DNA from: UBA3946 sp002385755
GTDB lineage: Bacteria > Bacillota_I > Bacilli_A > ML615J-28 > CAG-698
Direction of reading: 5' to 3'
DNA: 64,000 nucleotides
Assembly: GCA_050953085.1 (NCBI GenBank)
Contig: JBMNLX010000005.1
Span: forward strand, 1-64,000
Made by a program: the position numbers and the translations under genes. The notes under the pieces are model-generated. The model was not told the origin of the DNA. It saw only the letters and a program-made list of their open reading frames with translations, and searched no databases. How positions within the stretch are numbered: position 1 is the first letter of the stretch; every line of letters begins with the position of its first letter. Of the stretch, positions 32,432 through 41,804 are shown piece by piece.

Positions 32432-34341
32432 GATTTCCCCATCGTTTTAATTTCCGCGACCACCATATTAATAAATTGGTCGACGGGAACGGTGACCGAT
32501 TCCTGCGAACGATAACGCCTGTATGTAATGTCGCGGCTCTCTATCTCTTTATTGCCGATAACGAGCTGGTACGGAATTTTCTGTATTTGCGCTTCGCGAA
32601 TTTTGTAACTTAATTTTTCCTCGCGAAAATCAGATTCAACGCGAATATTGTTCTTTTTAAACAACTCTTCCAACTCTTCAACATACTCCCGGTGATGCTC
32701 GTTGCTAACGGGGATAAGCTTAACTTGAACGGGCGCCAACCATGTCGGGAAAGCGCCGCCGTAATGCTCTATCAAAATACCGATAAACCGTTCAAGAGAG
32801 CCGAACAGCGCCCGGTGCAGCATTACCGGCCTAACCTTTTCGCCTTTTTCGTTAATATAGAATAGGTCAAATCGTTCCGGCAACATCATGTCAAGTTGTA
32901 TCGTTCCGCATTGCCAAACGCGGTTCATCGAATCGCGGATTTGAAAATCAAGCTTCGGCCCGTAAAAAGCCCCGTCGCCGGGATTGATTCGAAATTCCCG
33001 TCTCACCGAGCGGCAAGCTTCGGCAAGAGTTTTCTCGGCAATATCCCAAACCTCGACCGAGCCGATAAACTTCTCCTCGGGACGCGTCGATAAATCAATC
33101 GCGTACGAAAGATCAAATACGGAATACACCTCGTCAAAGAGTTTGATAAGCCTGCCGACCTCAGAAACGATATGTTTCGGCTCCATATAGATATGCGCGT
33201 CGTCCTGGGTAAAAGAACGAACCCGGAAAAGGCCGCTTAGCGCCCCGCTCGCCTCATGGCGGTGCACCAACCCCAATTCGCCGACGCGCAGCGGTAAATC
33301 GCGGTAAGAATGAATTTCGTGTTTGTAAACAAGCATGCCGCCGGGGCAGTTCATCGGTTTGACAGCGAACTCGCGCTCGTCGATTTCCGAGGTATACATC
33401 CCCTCGCGATAGTTGCGCCAATGGCCCGATATTTCCCACAATTCCTTGCTCAGCATGATCGGGGTTTGAATAAACCGGTAGCCCTCGCGCTCGTGAACCT
33501 TATACCAATAATCCATTAACGCTTGCTTTAACGCCATCCCTTTGGGCAGCCAGAAAGGAAAGCCGGGACCGTATTCGCTGATCATAAACAAACGCAGCTC
33601 GCGACCGATTTTCCGATGATCGCGCTCGGCCCGCTCTTTAAGGACCTGCAAATGGCTTTCTAATTCCTTTTTATCGAAGAAACAAGTCCCGTAAATTCTT
33701 TGTAATTGCTCGTTGCGGGAATCACCGCGCCAGTACGCGCCGCTGACGTTGAGGAGTTTGAAATGCTTAAGCATTTTCGTGCCGGGAACATGGGGGCCGC
33801 GGCACAAGTCGGCAAAATCGCCGTGACGATAAACGGTTATTACTTCCCCTTCCGGAAGTTCCTTTATTAATTCCGTCTTATAACGGTCATGACGGAACAT
33901 CTCGAGCGCCTTTTCCTTGCTGACCTCAATCCGCTCGAATTTCAGACCTTCGGAAGCGATCCGGCGCATTTCCTCCTCAATTCTCGGCAAATCCTCGTCA
34001 TTAAACCTTACGCCCTCGCCCGGGTTAACGTCATAATAAAAACCTTCCTCAATCGCCGGGCCGACGCCGAATTGAGCGCCGGGATAAAGGCTTTTTATCG
34101 CGCTCGCCATTAAATGACTACAGGAATGCCGTAATACGTCCAAGGCTTCCGGTTTGTCCATGGTGACGAGTTCCACGGTCGCGTCAAAATCAATCAATCG
34201 CGAAAGATCATAATCCATTCCGTTGATTTTCGCGTATACAGATTTTTTCGCGAGCGAGGCCGATATCTCTTCGGCGATTTCAAGCGGACTAACCGCTTTG
34301 GGATATTCTTTTGCGCTGCCGTCCAGAAAAGTAATTTTCAT
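32428..34341 (-). CDS. thrS: Threonyl-tRNA synthetase
   Basis: Charges tRNA-Thr. The 637 residues have the TGS domain (1-62), the editing domain with HSCSHLMA, and the class II core with the zinc site beginning at MNCPGGM, plus RYRSQE-type anticodon-domain end. The start at 34341 has AAGGAGG seven bases upstream; the longer reading to 34410 lies in the T-box terminator and is rejected. Expression is controlled by the T-box leader just upstream. Gene order dnaB-dnaI-thrS is that of B. subtilis. Confidence 0.97.
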   Translation of the reverse strand: MKITFLDGSAKEYPKAVSPLEIAEEISASLAKKSVYAKINGMDYDLSRLIDFDATVELVTMDKPEALDVLRHSCSHLMASAIKSLYPGAQFGVGPAIEEGFYYDVNPGEGVRFNDEDLPRIEEEMRRIASEGLKFERIEVSKEKALEMFRHDRYKTELIKELPEGEVITVYRHGDFADLCRGPHVPGTKMLKHFKLLNVSGAYWRGDSRNEQLQRIYGTCFFDKKELESHLQVLKERAERDHRKIGRELRLFMISEYGPGFPFWLPKGMALKQALMDYWYKVHEREGYRFIQTPIMLSKELWEISGHWRNYREGMYTSEIDEREFAVKPMNCPGGMLVYKHEIHSYRDLPLRVGELGLVHRHEASGALSGLFRVRSFTQDDAHIYMEPKHIVSEVGRLIKLFDEVYSVFDLSYAIDLSTRPEEKFIGSVEVWDIAEKTLAEACRSVRREFRINPGDGAFYGPKLDFQIRDSMNRVWQCGTIQLDMMLPERFDLFYINEKGEKVRPVMLHRALFGSLERFIGILIEHYGGAFPTWLAPVQVKLIPVSNEHHREYVEELEELFKKNNIRVESDFREEKLSYKIREAQIQKIPYQLVIGNKEIESRDITYRRYRSQESVTVPVDQFINMVVAEIKTMGKS

Positions 34342-34359
34342 TTTGATTCCTCCTTGCGT

Positions 34360-34586
34360 GAATATAAAAAAAGCGCCCGTACGAAAGGACGCATTACTAC
34401 GCGGTACCACCTTACTTCAACAGTTAAGTTGCGCTCTGACCCGGTAACGTGGGTAACGGGGACATCTTTCGAGCCCGACTCCGCGGTAGTAATTATTGAG
34501 CTTTACCGGGTAGCTTCCACCGTCCTACCTTCGCTGTTGATAAAGTGATTCAATAACCGTGTCCGCTTCACAGTCTTTTTGATTTG
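34360..34586 (-). promoter_or_regulatory. T-box riboswitch upstream of thrS
   Basis: The minus strand holds the T-box core AAGGTGGTACCGCG (plus-strand 34398-34411) and a downstream terminator hairpin (GCGTCC paired with GGGCGC, 34363-34390) followed by seven U. Long stem I sequence lies upstream. Uncharged tRNA-Thr pairs with the leader and prevents the terminator. The specifier codon could be ACC within GAAGCTACCCGG but I cannot prove it. Confidence 0.95.
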
Positions 34587-34591
34587 CGATA

Positions 34592-34620
34592 ATTATACAA
34601 CATTTTATTTGCGATGTCAA
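34592..34620 (-). promoter_or_regulatory. Promoter of the T-box/thrS operon
   Basis: Consensus TTGACA (34615-34620), 17-base spacer, TATAAT (34592-34597). The spacing and both boxes match SigA exactly. Transcription would start near 34585. Confidence 0.92.
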
Positions 34621-34635
34621 ACATATTCAGGCGAA

Positions 34636-35493
34636 TTATTGATCGAGACGGTAATTGCGATCATCCAATTCCACCGGGCGCATCAAGTATCGAATTCGTT
34701 CGATAATCCTGTCGCTTTTAATGGTGTCGGTTTGATCCCGCGATTCCATAAAATGTTTTCTCAGAAGATCGAAATTCAGGTTCGAGGTCATAAATACCGG
34801 CTTATTGGCTTGGAGACGGAATTGTAAAATTGGTCCCAGGACCTCGTCGCGCATAAAAGCAGTATTGTTTTCGGCGCCGATATCATCCAACATTAAAACT
34901 TCCGTGTGTTTCATTTGGTTAATTATCGATTCAAAATCCGGCGTGCCAATCGAACTTTTAATGTATCGCACCAAATCGGGATAATAAGCGACCATAACCC
35001 GGACATTGGCTTCGGCCAGATCGCTCGCCAACTTCAGCATCAAAAATGTTTTGCCGGTTCCAAAGATCCCGTGAAAGTATATGCCTTTAATAAACTCCCC
35101 CGGCTTATACTTGCTTTTGAACTCATTCATATATTTAAATGCGAGGGCGCGGGAACTATGAAGAAAGAGTTGCTGATTATAAAAACGGTGGCTGTTGGGG
35201 AAATACAGCATGTCGATGTTACTATATTTTTTCCCGATATACTTTGGACATTCAAAATAACGCAAATCGACTTTGCCGTCGTCATAGACCAACTCGGTTT
35301 GCATTCCCAAGGGATCCATCGCGCATTGTCGCCCGTCGCAACCCTTGCATATCCGGTTATTTTCCATTTGGATAAGGAATTTACTGAATGAATTTAAGAA
35401 TTGCTCTTCGGTCAATTTATTTTTTCGGCAAAAATCGCTGATATCCGTATCGTTCTTTAGTTGTTCTTTGATCATTGCAAGCGGGCGTTTCAT
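34636..35493 (-). CDS. dnaI: Primosomal helicase loader DnaI
   Basis: AAA+ loader that puts the replicative helicase DnaC on DNA in Bacillota. The 285 residues have the zinc-binding N-terminal region with C49, C52, C57 and C82, Walker A GIFGTGKT at 142-149 and Walker B VLMLDDIGAE. It lies nine bases after dnaB, as in B. subtilis. Nothing follows in the operon before the thrS promoter. Confidence 0.95.
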   Translation of the reverse strand: MKRPLAMIKEQLKNDTDISDFCRKNKLTEEQFLNSFSKFLIQMENNRICKGCDGRQCAMDPLGMQTELVYDDGKVDLRYFECPKYIGKKYSNIDMLYFPNSHRFYNQQLFLHSSRALAFKYMNEFKSKYKPGEFIKGIYFHGIFGTGKTFLMLKLASDLAEANVRVMVAYYPDLVRYIKSSIGTPDFESIINQMKHTEVLMLDDIGAENNTAFMRDEVLGPILQFRLQANKPVFMTSNLNFDLLRKHFMESRDQTDTIKSDRIIERIRYLMRPVELDDRNYRLDQ

Positions 35494-35501
35494 AAATTCA
35501 C

Positions 35502-36782
35502 CTACTCCGTCTCTCTTTTCATGCTGTTCATAATTTTCTCGATCTCTTCCGGCGATAAATCTTCCCGTTTCGGCAATTCCGCAAGTTGTTTTTGATATTT
35601 ATCATACCAGTCGGGCACGGGCATCGCCTTCTTGCCTTTGGCGGGATAAACGGCGGTTCTTTCTTTTTGTTCCTTGTTGATATGCCTTAACGCGTCAAGC
35701 GGCGTCTTTATCTTTGCCCTAGCCCAGGTGTTGGCGATTTTTTCGAAATAATTGTATCCCGGTATTTCCCCGCCCTTTTCGTGGCATACCCATAATATCA
35801 TAATGTTGATAACGCTGAGCGGAAATTTCGTGTTGTTGACCAAATCCTCGATTAACTTTAATTCGCTAACCGACGGCTTAATACCGCTTAAATCAGCCAA
35901 AAGGTCGGCGGGGGTAATCGTTTCAATCATTTCCAAAAATCGATAGGTATCGTCGTCGGCGACGCTTCCAAGCCATAGATCCGGTTCTTTAGTAACGAAC
36001 CGCGGCTCGTCCGTCTTATATTTTTTCTGATACATTATCCGGGCGTTTTTCGACAGGTCGCTATACTTTAAATCTTTATCGACGGTGATGGTTTTTTTAA
36101 GAACCTCGATCATTTCTTCTTCGTTAAGCTTATACATGTAAGCTATGTATAAAATATTCTGTTTAAACTCTTCGTCGTCAAAAATTTTCTCGTCGATAAA
36201 ATCGCTGTCAAAACTCAATTTAAAGAAAATATAATCAAATTCGTTGTGTTCGACTTTTATTTCCTTGTCGAGACTTTTCACGTTTAACATCTTGTCGAAA
36301 ACGTTTTGAATCGATTCCTCGGCGACGTCAAAAACGCTGTCGAAAGAGCGGGTTATCTCCTTGTAACCGCGAGGTGGGACGGTCCCGTTGACTTTTAACT
36401 TATCCGCCGCGAGCTCACCGATTTGGCCGCGTAAAAACGAAAACAATAACGGGTGCGCGCTGAAAGCGGCGGCGGACAAGGGGGCCTTCACCGAAAACAG
36501 GTACGCGTCTTTTTGTTTGCTGTGGTGCGCAGCAATTAGCGATACCGCTTCGAGTTTGGAAAAAGCCCGGTCCAAATAGGCAACCGAGGGGAAATTAAGC
36601 GAGTCAAGCAAGAACTTAAACGCGTGCGTCTCGCTTTCGTCGATAACGCTTAATAAATGATAAAGCCCAAAACTGTCGACGCCGATGATCGGCAAATACA
36701 GCCGGGTAAGGACGCGGTAATCCTCGCCGCCCAGGCAATGCCGCTTATAAATTTTAAAAGTGCCGTTGACGGCGAGTTCCAT
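35502..36782 (-). CDS. dnaB: Replication initiation protein DnaB (Bacillus type)
   Basis: Not the helicase of E. coli but the Bacillota initiation protein that helps DnaD and DnaI load the helicase, partly at the membrane. The 426 residues show the DnaB/DnaD winged-helix N-terminal region (LTRLYLPIIGVDSFGLYHLL) and a C-terminal DnaD-like domain with the YxxxIxxxW pattern (FEKIANTWARAKIKT). Ribosome site AGGAGGG. Placed between a 122-residue unknown and dnaI. Confidence 0.92.
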   Translation of the reverse strand: MELAVNGTFKIYKRHCLGGEDYRVLTRLYLPIIGVDSFGLYHLLSVIDESETHAFKFLLDSLNFPSVAYLDRAFSKLEAVSLIAAHHSKQKDAYLFSVKAPLSAAAFSAHPLLFSFLRGQIGELAADKLKVNGTVPPRGYKEITRSFDSVFDVAEESIQNVFDKMLNVKSLDKEIKVEHNEFDYIFFKLSFDSDFIDEKIFDDEEFKQNILYIAYMYKLNEEEMIEVLKKTITVDKDLKYSDLSKNARIMYQKKYKTDEPRFVTKEPDLWLGSVADDDTYRFLEMIETITPADLLADLSGIKPSVSELKLIEDLVNNTKFPLSVINIMILWVCHEKGGEIPGYNYFEKIANTWARAKIKTPLDALRHINKEQKERTAVYPAKGKKAMPVPDWYDKYQKQLAELPKREDLSPEEIEKIMNSMKRETE

Positions 36783-36793
36783 CGTTAGCCCTC

Positions 36794-37162
36794 CTATCCT
36801 TTATATAAACTTACTCCTTTAAACGGTAATATCTCGTCGAATCTCTTATAAAGCCGTTCAATTATCTTCTTTCCCAAACCCAACGGCAACAACTTGTAAG
36901 TCGTGATTTTAATATCAATTGCCGTCTCGCTGTAACGCGGGCTGATAACCGTTATTGTCGAGGTATATTGGGGAGCGTGAAAGAATATCTCGTTATGTTG
37001 CTCTATAACGGCTTTAACCTCGCCCTTTTCCTCTTTTATCACTTGCATTACCGCTTCTTTAGCCTCTTCGTTGCGGCAGCGGTAATACCTTGTCCTTAAC
37101 GACGGCAAGTAATGGTTTTCGCCCGTTTCAAAATCATTATTAAAATAATCCCTGAATTTCAT
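36794..37162 (-). CDS. Conserved-looking small protein of unknown function
   Basis: A 122-residue soluble protein with no signal peptide and no recognised motif. The centre (EVKAVIEQHNEIFFHA ... ITVISP) alternates like beta strands and the end is a helix, so a small alpha/beta fold related to SRPBCC-like proteins is conceivable but not shown. The start overlaps the coaE stop (ATGA) and AAGGAGG lies in coaE codons. It occupies the place where B. subtilis has nrdR before dnaB, but it lacks the zinc ribbon and ATP cone of NrdR. Confidence 0.75.
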   Translation of the reverse strand: MKFRDYFNNDFETGENHYLPSLRTRYYRCRNEEAKEAVMQVIKEEKGEVKAVIEQHNEIFFHAPQYTSTITVISPRYSETAIDIKITTYKLLPLGLGKKIIERLYKRFDEILPFKGVSLYKG

Positions 37163-37725
37163 ATTAACCTCCTTAAAACTGTATCCAACTGGCGGAATGT
37201 CCGATCCAAGCCTTTTCGATTGTCGATGACGAAATCCGCGCGTTTTTTCTTTTCCTCAATATCCATTTGCGCGTTTATTTTTTTAATCGCGTATTCCTCG
37301 GTGATATTATCTCTTTTCATAAGCCTTTCCTTAACCGTTTGATAGTCGGCGTATACGACGATGATTTTGTCAAACAGCGCTTCGATGCCGGTTTCATACA
37401 AAAGCGGCACCTCAATAAAGATTATATCATCGATGCCGGCATATTGTTTAATTTTTGCAATAACGCGCGGGTGAATAAGCGCGTTTAAAAAAAGCCGGTC
37501 TTCTTTATTTTCAAAAATATATTGTCCCAGTTTTTTGCGGTTGATACTCTTTCCGGCAAGAATGCCGGCGCCAAAACGCTCGACAAGCGCCGCGATTACC
37601 GTTTCGTCCTCTAACTCTTCCCGTACCATAGCGTCGGCGTCAATCACCCGATACCCGCGCTCTCTTAAATACGCGGACACGGTCGATTTCCCGGATGCGA
37701 TTAACCCGGTAATTCCAATGAGCAT
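37159..37725 (-). CDS. coaE: Dephospho-CoA kinase
   Basis: Last step of coenzyme A synthesis. The 188 residues have the P-loop GLIASGKS at 7-14, the DADAMVREE segment and FIEVPLLYET, all typical. I chose the ATG at 37725, nine bases after AGGAG, rather than the GTG at 37731. It follows mutM by 26 bases as in B. subtilis. Confidence 0.95.
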   Translation of the reverse strand: MLIGITGLIASGKSTVSAYLRERGYRVIDADAMVREELEDETVIAALVERFGAGILAGKSINRKKLGQYIFENKEDRLFLNALIHPRVIAKIKQYAGIDDIIFIEVPLLYETGIEALFDKIIVVYADYQTVKERLMKRDNITEEYAIKKINAQMDIEEKKKRADFVIDNRKGLDRTFRQLDTVLRRLI

Positions 37726-37751
37726 AATCACGGTCTCCTAATGTCGGTTTA

Positions 37752-38597
37752 TCATAAATAATCTGCGCCCGCGGGCTTTATCTGACAATGTTCGCAAAGA
37801 TACGTGCCGCGGCCCGCGACGCGGATTTTGCTTACCGGGCGATGACAAGACGGGCATTCGGCCTTGGTGTGCACCATTAGATAGTTTTGAAACCTGCCGG
37901 AAACCTCGTCCGTGGCTTGAAAACTTTTAACCGTCGTGCCGCCGTAAGCAATCGCCTTATTTAACACGATACGAACGTTCTCGATCAAAAGTTTTAAGCT
38001 TGCGCGATCAAGCGTCCCGCCCGGCGCGGCCGGGTGAATTCGCGATAAAAACAAGACCTCGTCGACGTAAATATTTCCTAACCCGCCGATAATCGTCTGG
38101 TCGAGTAAGATGCTTTTTACCGACCGCTTCGAATTCGCAATTTTCCCGGCGAGATAATCGGGCGTGAGCCTGTCGTCAAACGGCTCCAAGCCCATCTTTT
38201 TTAACGGCTCGCTTTCCATTACCGAAATTAGATCGGTCGTTTCGAACAAATGCATCGTCCCGAATTTGCGCATGTCGTGATAGCGCAACTCGCTTCCGTC
38301 GGTAAAAAAGAAAACCACATGCTCGTGTTTGGAATAAGGATTATCGGCGGCGAGCAAATACTTCCCTTCCATCCGCAAATGCGAAAGCAAAATTGCTTTG
38401 TCGAAGATAAACAATAGGTATTTGCCGCGACGGGAAATATCCGTAAGTTTGGCGCCCTTTAAGCGAGCGGCGAACTCTTCCGAGCTTGTGTTTTTAATTA
38501 TTTTCTCGTAACGAATAAGAACGTCCCGGACGGTTTTCCCGACAACTCTTTTTTCTAAGATAGCCCGGACGGTCTCGACTTCTGGAAGTTCCGGCAT
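37752..38597 (-). CDS. mutM: Formamidopyrimidine-DNA glycosylase
   Basis: Removes 8-oxoguanine from DNA and cuts the abasic site. The family needs the start MPELPE, since Pro2 is the nucleophile, so the start is set at 38597 although an open frame runs to 38633. The C-terminal zinc finger CPSCHR ... CEHCQ and the LGNIYVDEVLF helix are present; 281 residues is standard. It begins one base after the nitroreductase stop. Confidence 0.96.
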   Translation of the reverse strand: MPELPEVETVRAILEKRVVGKTVRDVLIRYEKIIKNTSSEEFAARLKGAKLTDISRRGKYLLFIFDKAILLSHLRMEGKYLLAADNPYSKHEHVVFFFTDGSELRYHDMRKFGTMHLFETTDLISVMESEPLKKMGLEPFDDRLTPDYLAGKIANSKRSVKSILLDQTIIGGLGNIYVDEVLFLSRIHPAAPGGTLDRASLKLLIENVRIVLNKAIAYGGTTVKSFQATDEVSGRFQNYLMVHTKAECPSCHRPVSKIRVAGRGTYLCEHCQIKPAGADYL

Positions 38598-38598
38598 T

Positions 38599-39105
38599 TT
38601 AGAACTTATTATAATGAACGCGCGCCGGGTCAAACCGGTCCACGAAACGGTTGGCTGCTTTATCTTTCGGATAACCGACGGCGATTAAGGAAAAGACTTG
38701 AAAACGGTCGGGTACGTTTAAGATGCTCGCCAACGATTCCATCCGCTCCTCCCGCGGGTAGACGCCGCACCAGCATGTCCCCAAGTCTAAATCGACGGCT
38801 TTGAGCAAAATATTCTGCGTCGCGGCCGACGCGTCCTGCGGGGCCATTAACGGCGCGGTAAGACTTTCGCTATCGATTAACACAATAATGGCAAGCGGCG
38901 CCTCCTTAAGCATTTGCACGTTTCGCGAAACCGTCGCGAGCGCCTGAAGCGTCTCTTCATCATCAACAACGATAAAATGCCAGGGTTGCTGATTTCGCGC
39001 GCTCGGGGCCTGCATGGCGGCGCGTAAAAGCAATTCCACTTTTTCCTTTTCAACCGGTTTATTTGAATAACTTCTCACGCTGCGGCGGATATTAATAATC
39101 TCCAT
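38599..39105 (-). CDS. Nitroreductase-family flavoprotein
   Basis: FMN-dependent oxidoreductase of 168 residues. The N-terminal RRSVRSYSNKPV and APSARNQQPWHF blocks bind FMN; the short length fits the single-domain group from anaerobes. It may reduce quinones or nitro compounds; the real substrate is unknown. It sits between polA and mutM, an insertion relative to B. subtilis where these two are adjacent. Confidence 0.9.
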   Translation of the reverse strand: MEIINIRRSVRSYSNKPVEKEKVELLLRAAMQAPSARNQQPWHFIVVDDEETLQALATVSRNVQMLKEAPLAIIVLIDSESLTAPLMAPQDASAATQNILLKAVDLDLGTCWCGVYPREERMESLASILNVPDRFQVFSLIAVGYPKDKAANRFVDRFDPARVHYNKF

Positions 39106-39122
39106 TCGAAATGCCTCCCTTT

Positions 39123-41759
39123 TTATTTTGCTTCGGCCCAGTTTCGGCCGATATTGACCTCAGCCGTAAGTTTTACGTTTAAATCGATTGCTTCCGTCAT
39201 TTCCTTTTGAACGAGAGCCTTTACGGCGTCTATCTCTTGAGGCGGGCAATCGAAAACCAATTCGTCGTGAACTTGAGCGATTAACACCGACTTAAGATTC
39301 ATCTCCTTCAATTTTTTCGCTATCCTGACCATCGCGATTTTAATGATATCGGCGGCGCTGCCCTGAATCGGAGCGTTCATCGCTGTCCGCTCTCCGAATG
39401 CCCTGATATTGGCGTTGGGACTATTAATCTCGGGGATATAACGGCGACGGTTCAGGATGGTCCGCGTATATCCTTTTTCTTTCGCTTCTTCAATAATTCC
39501 GTCCAAATAAGTTTTGACTTTGGAGAAATTTTCGAAGTACTTATTGATATAGACGTTTGCTTCCGACTGGCTAATATTGATCGCTTCGCTTAAGCCCCAG
39601 GCGCTCATCCCGTAGATAATCCCAAAATTGATCGCCTTGGCTGTCCGGCGCATATCCTTGGTGACGTCGGGCAAATCAACATCAAAAATCTGGCTCGCGG
39701 TCAGCGCGTGAAAATCGATATCATCATTAAAGGCTGCGAGCATCTTTTCCTCCCCGGAAAGATGAGCCAAAATCCTGAGCTCGATTTGCGAGTAATCGGC
39801 GCTAAGAATATAGCCGTCGGGAAAGCGCGATATAAACACTTCCCGGATTAATTGCCCTTCTTCGGTCCTGACCGGCATATTTTGAATATTCGGCTCGATT
39901 GAGGACAGGCGGCCGGTGACGGTCAAAGCCTGCCTGTAAAGCGGGTGGATATAATTTTTATCGTCAATTACCTCTTTTAAGCCGTTAACGTAAGTTGTAA
40001 TCAATTTATTATAAGCGCGGTATTCGAGTATATAACGGGCGATCGGATAATCGCTTTGCAGTTTTTCCAGGACATCGGAGTTTGTCGAGAAACCGGTTTT
40101 TGTCCGCTTTCCATGCGGTAAACGTAGTTTCTCAAACAAAATTTCGCCAAGTTGTTTCGGCGAGTTAATATTAAACCGTTCCCCGGCGACCTGATAAACC
40201 TTTTCGGCGCTCTCCTCCGCCTTAAGAGCAAACGCCCGGCCAATTTCATCGAGACGGTATATATCCAGAAGCAGTCCGCTCAACTCAATTTCCGCCAACA
40301 CTTCGGAAAGATTCATCTCGATTCGATATAAACCCGTGAGATTATTTCTTTCTATTTCCGCTATCAGCTCCGCTTCCAATTCCCTGATGAGTTCGCATTT
40401 ATCAACGCTGTAGCGGGCATAAACTTCCGTGTCCGGTATTTTCATTTTCTTATTGGCGCCGTAAATATTATCGTAATACGGTATATCGTTAAAACGGAAA
40501 TTATCGACCGTCTTTTTAAAATCATCAGCGGCGAACGCCGGGTTAACCAAATAGGCTGCTAGCAATAAATCGAACTCGACATTAGCGATTTCGATGCCCG
40601 CCCTTTTTAAAACCGAATAAAGCGATTTGTAATCATAAGTTTTTTTCGCGCGCTTCCCGTCTTCCAAATAATTTTTAAGATCTTGGTTTTGAGCGACCAC
40701 CGCGCCGGGGAAAAACAACCTCTTTTCGCCGACCACGACGCCCAAGCCCAAAAATTCACCGGTATAATAATTTGACGTGAAAATCTCCGGGATAATATAT
40801 GCCTCGCCTTTGAGCAGCTCCTTGACGTCGGCGTTTGCTTCGGTTATTATCAGGGGCGGTTCGCTCTCGGCGACGGGTTTGTCTTTTTCCATTTGTTTTA
40901 AAAAGGAATCAAATTCGAACTCGCGGAAAAACTCGAATAGAGCCTGAAAATCATATTTGGGGAATTTAAGCTCGTCCGCGGAAAAATCGACCTCAACGTC
41001 CAGTTTTAAAGTCGCGAGTTCCTTGCATCGGATCCCGACGTTCTTGTTTTCCTCCAAACGGGCGCGGACGCCGGCGGGGAGTTCGTCAACGTGGGCGATA
41101 ATATTTTCCAGCGTCTGATACCGCTCAAGCAATTGCAGGGCGGTTTTCGGGCCGATGCCTTTAATCCCCGGCAAATTATCGGAAGCGTCCCCGACCAAGC
41201 CTTTATAATCGGCTACCTGCGCTGGCGTGATGCCCGTTTTTACTTGGAAGTTGTCGGCGTTATATTCGTCCAGTTCCCTGATTCCCTGTTTTGTAAGAAA
41301 TACCTTGACCCGGCCGTTAACCAATTGTAACAAATCGCGGTCGCCGGTAATAATCCTAATCTCATCAAAATCCCGGTAAAACTTCCGGGCGACGCTCGCT
41401 AACAAATCGTCGGCTTCGTACATATCGCTTTCTTCTCTTTTGACATTCATTATGTCGAGATATTGCTTGATATAGGGTATTTGCGTTCTAAGCTCGTCGG
41501 GAAGCGGCTTTCGCGTCGCCTTATATTCGTCGTATGACTGATGGCGGAATGTCTGGCTTCCGGCGTCGAACGCGACGAAAACATAATCAACGTCCTCAAT
41601 CAAGCGCCGGTGAAGCATCGAGCAAAAACCATATAAAGCGTTGGTATATCTCCCGTCCGTGGTGCGCATCATCGCCCCGGTTCTATAATCAATGGTGGCG
41701 TAATACGCCCTAAACATTAGACTGTTGCCGTCAATCAAATACAATATTTTCTTGTCCAT
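39123..41759 (-). CDS. polA: DNA polymerase I
   Basis: Repair and Okazaki-fragment maturation polymerase. The 878 residues comprise the 5'-3' exonuclease (1-290; YEADDLLA, DASDNLPGIKGIGPKTA), a central domain, and the family A polymerase with DYSQIELRILAHLSG, RRTAKAINFGIIYGMS and QVHDELVFD. The central 3'-5' exonuclease domain lacks the DxE metal motif, so proofreading is absent, as in B. subtilis Pol I. It heads the polA-nitroreductase-mutM-coaE-unknown-dnaB-dnaI operon; GGTGG precedes the ATG. Confidence 0.97.
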   Translation of the reverse strand: MDKKILYLIDGNSLMFRAYYATIDYRTGAMMRTTDGRYTNALYGFCSMLHRRLIEDVDYVFVAFDAGSQTFRHQSYDEYKATRKPLPDELRTQIPYIKQYLDIMNVKREESDMYEADDLLASVARKFYRDFDEIRIITGDRDLLQLVNGRVKVFLTKQGIRELDEYNADNFQVKTGITPAQVADYKGLVGDASDNLPGIKGIGPKTALQLLERYQTLENIIAHVDELPAGVRARLEENKNVGIRCKELATLKLDVEVDFSADELKFPKYDFQALFEFFREFEFDSFLKQMEKDKPVAESEPPLIITEANADVKELLKGEAYIIPEIFTSNYYTGEFLGLGVVVGEKRLFFPGAVVAQNQDLKNYLEDGKRAKKTYDYKSLYSVLKRAGIEIANVEFDLLLAAYLVNPAFAADDFKKTVDNFRFNDIPYYDNIYGANKKMKIPDTEVYARYSVDKCELIRELEAELIAEIERNNLTGLYRIEMNLSEVLAEIELSGLLLDIYRLDEIGRAFALKAEESAEKVYQVAGERFNINSPKQLGEILFEKLRLPHGKRTKTGFSTNSDVLEKLQSDYPIARYILEYRAYNKLITTYVNGLKEVIDDKNYIHPLYRQALTVTGRLSSIEPNIQNMPVRTEEGQLIREVFISRFPDGYILSADYSQIELRILAHLSGEEKMLAAFNDDIDFHALTASQIFDVDLPDVTKDMRRTAKAINFGIIYGMSAWGLSEAINISQSEANVYINKYFENFSKVKTYLDGIIEEAKEKGYTRTILNRRRYIPEINSPNANIRAFGERTAMNAPIQGSAADIIKIAMVRIAKKLKEMNLKSVLIAQVHDELVFDCPPQEIDAVKALVQKEMTEAIDLNVKLTAEVNIGRNWAEAK

Positions 41760-41804
41760 TTAACCACCCGTATCTAAAAGTATTGTATCACAAAATCGAA
41801 AAAA

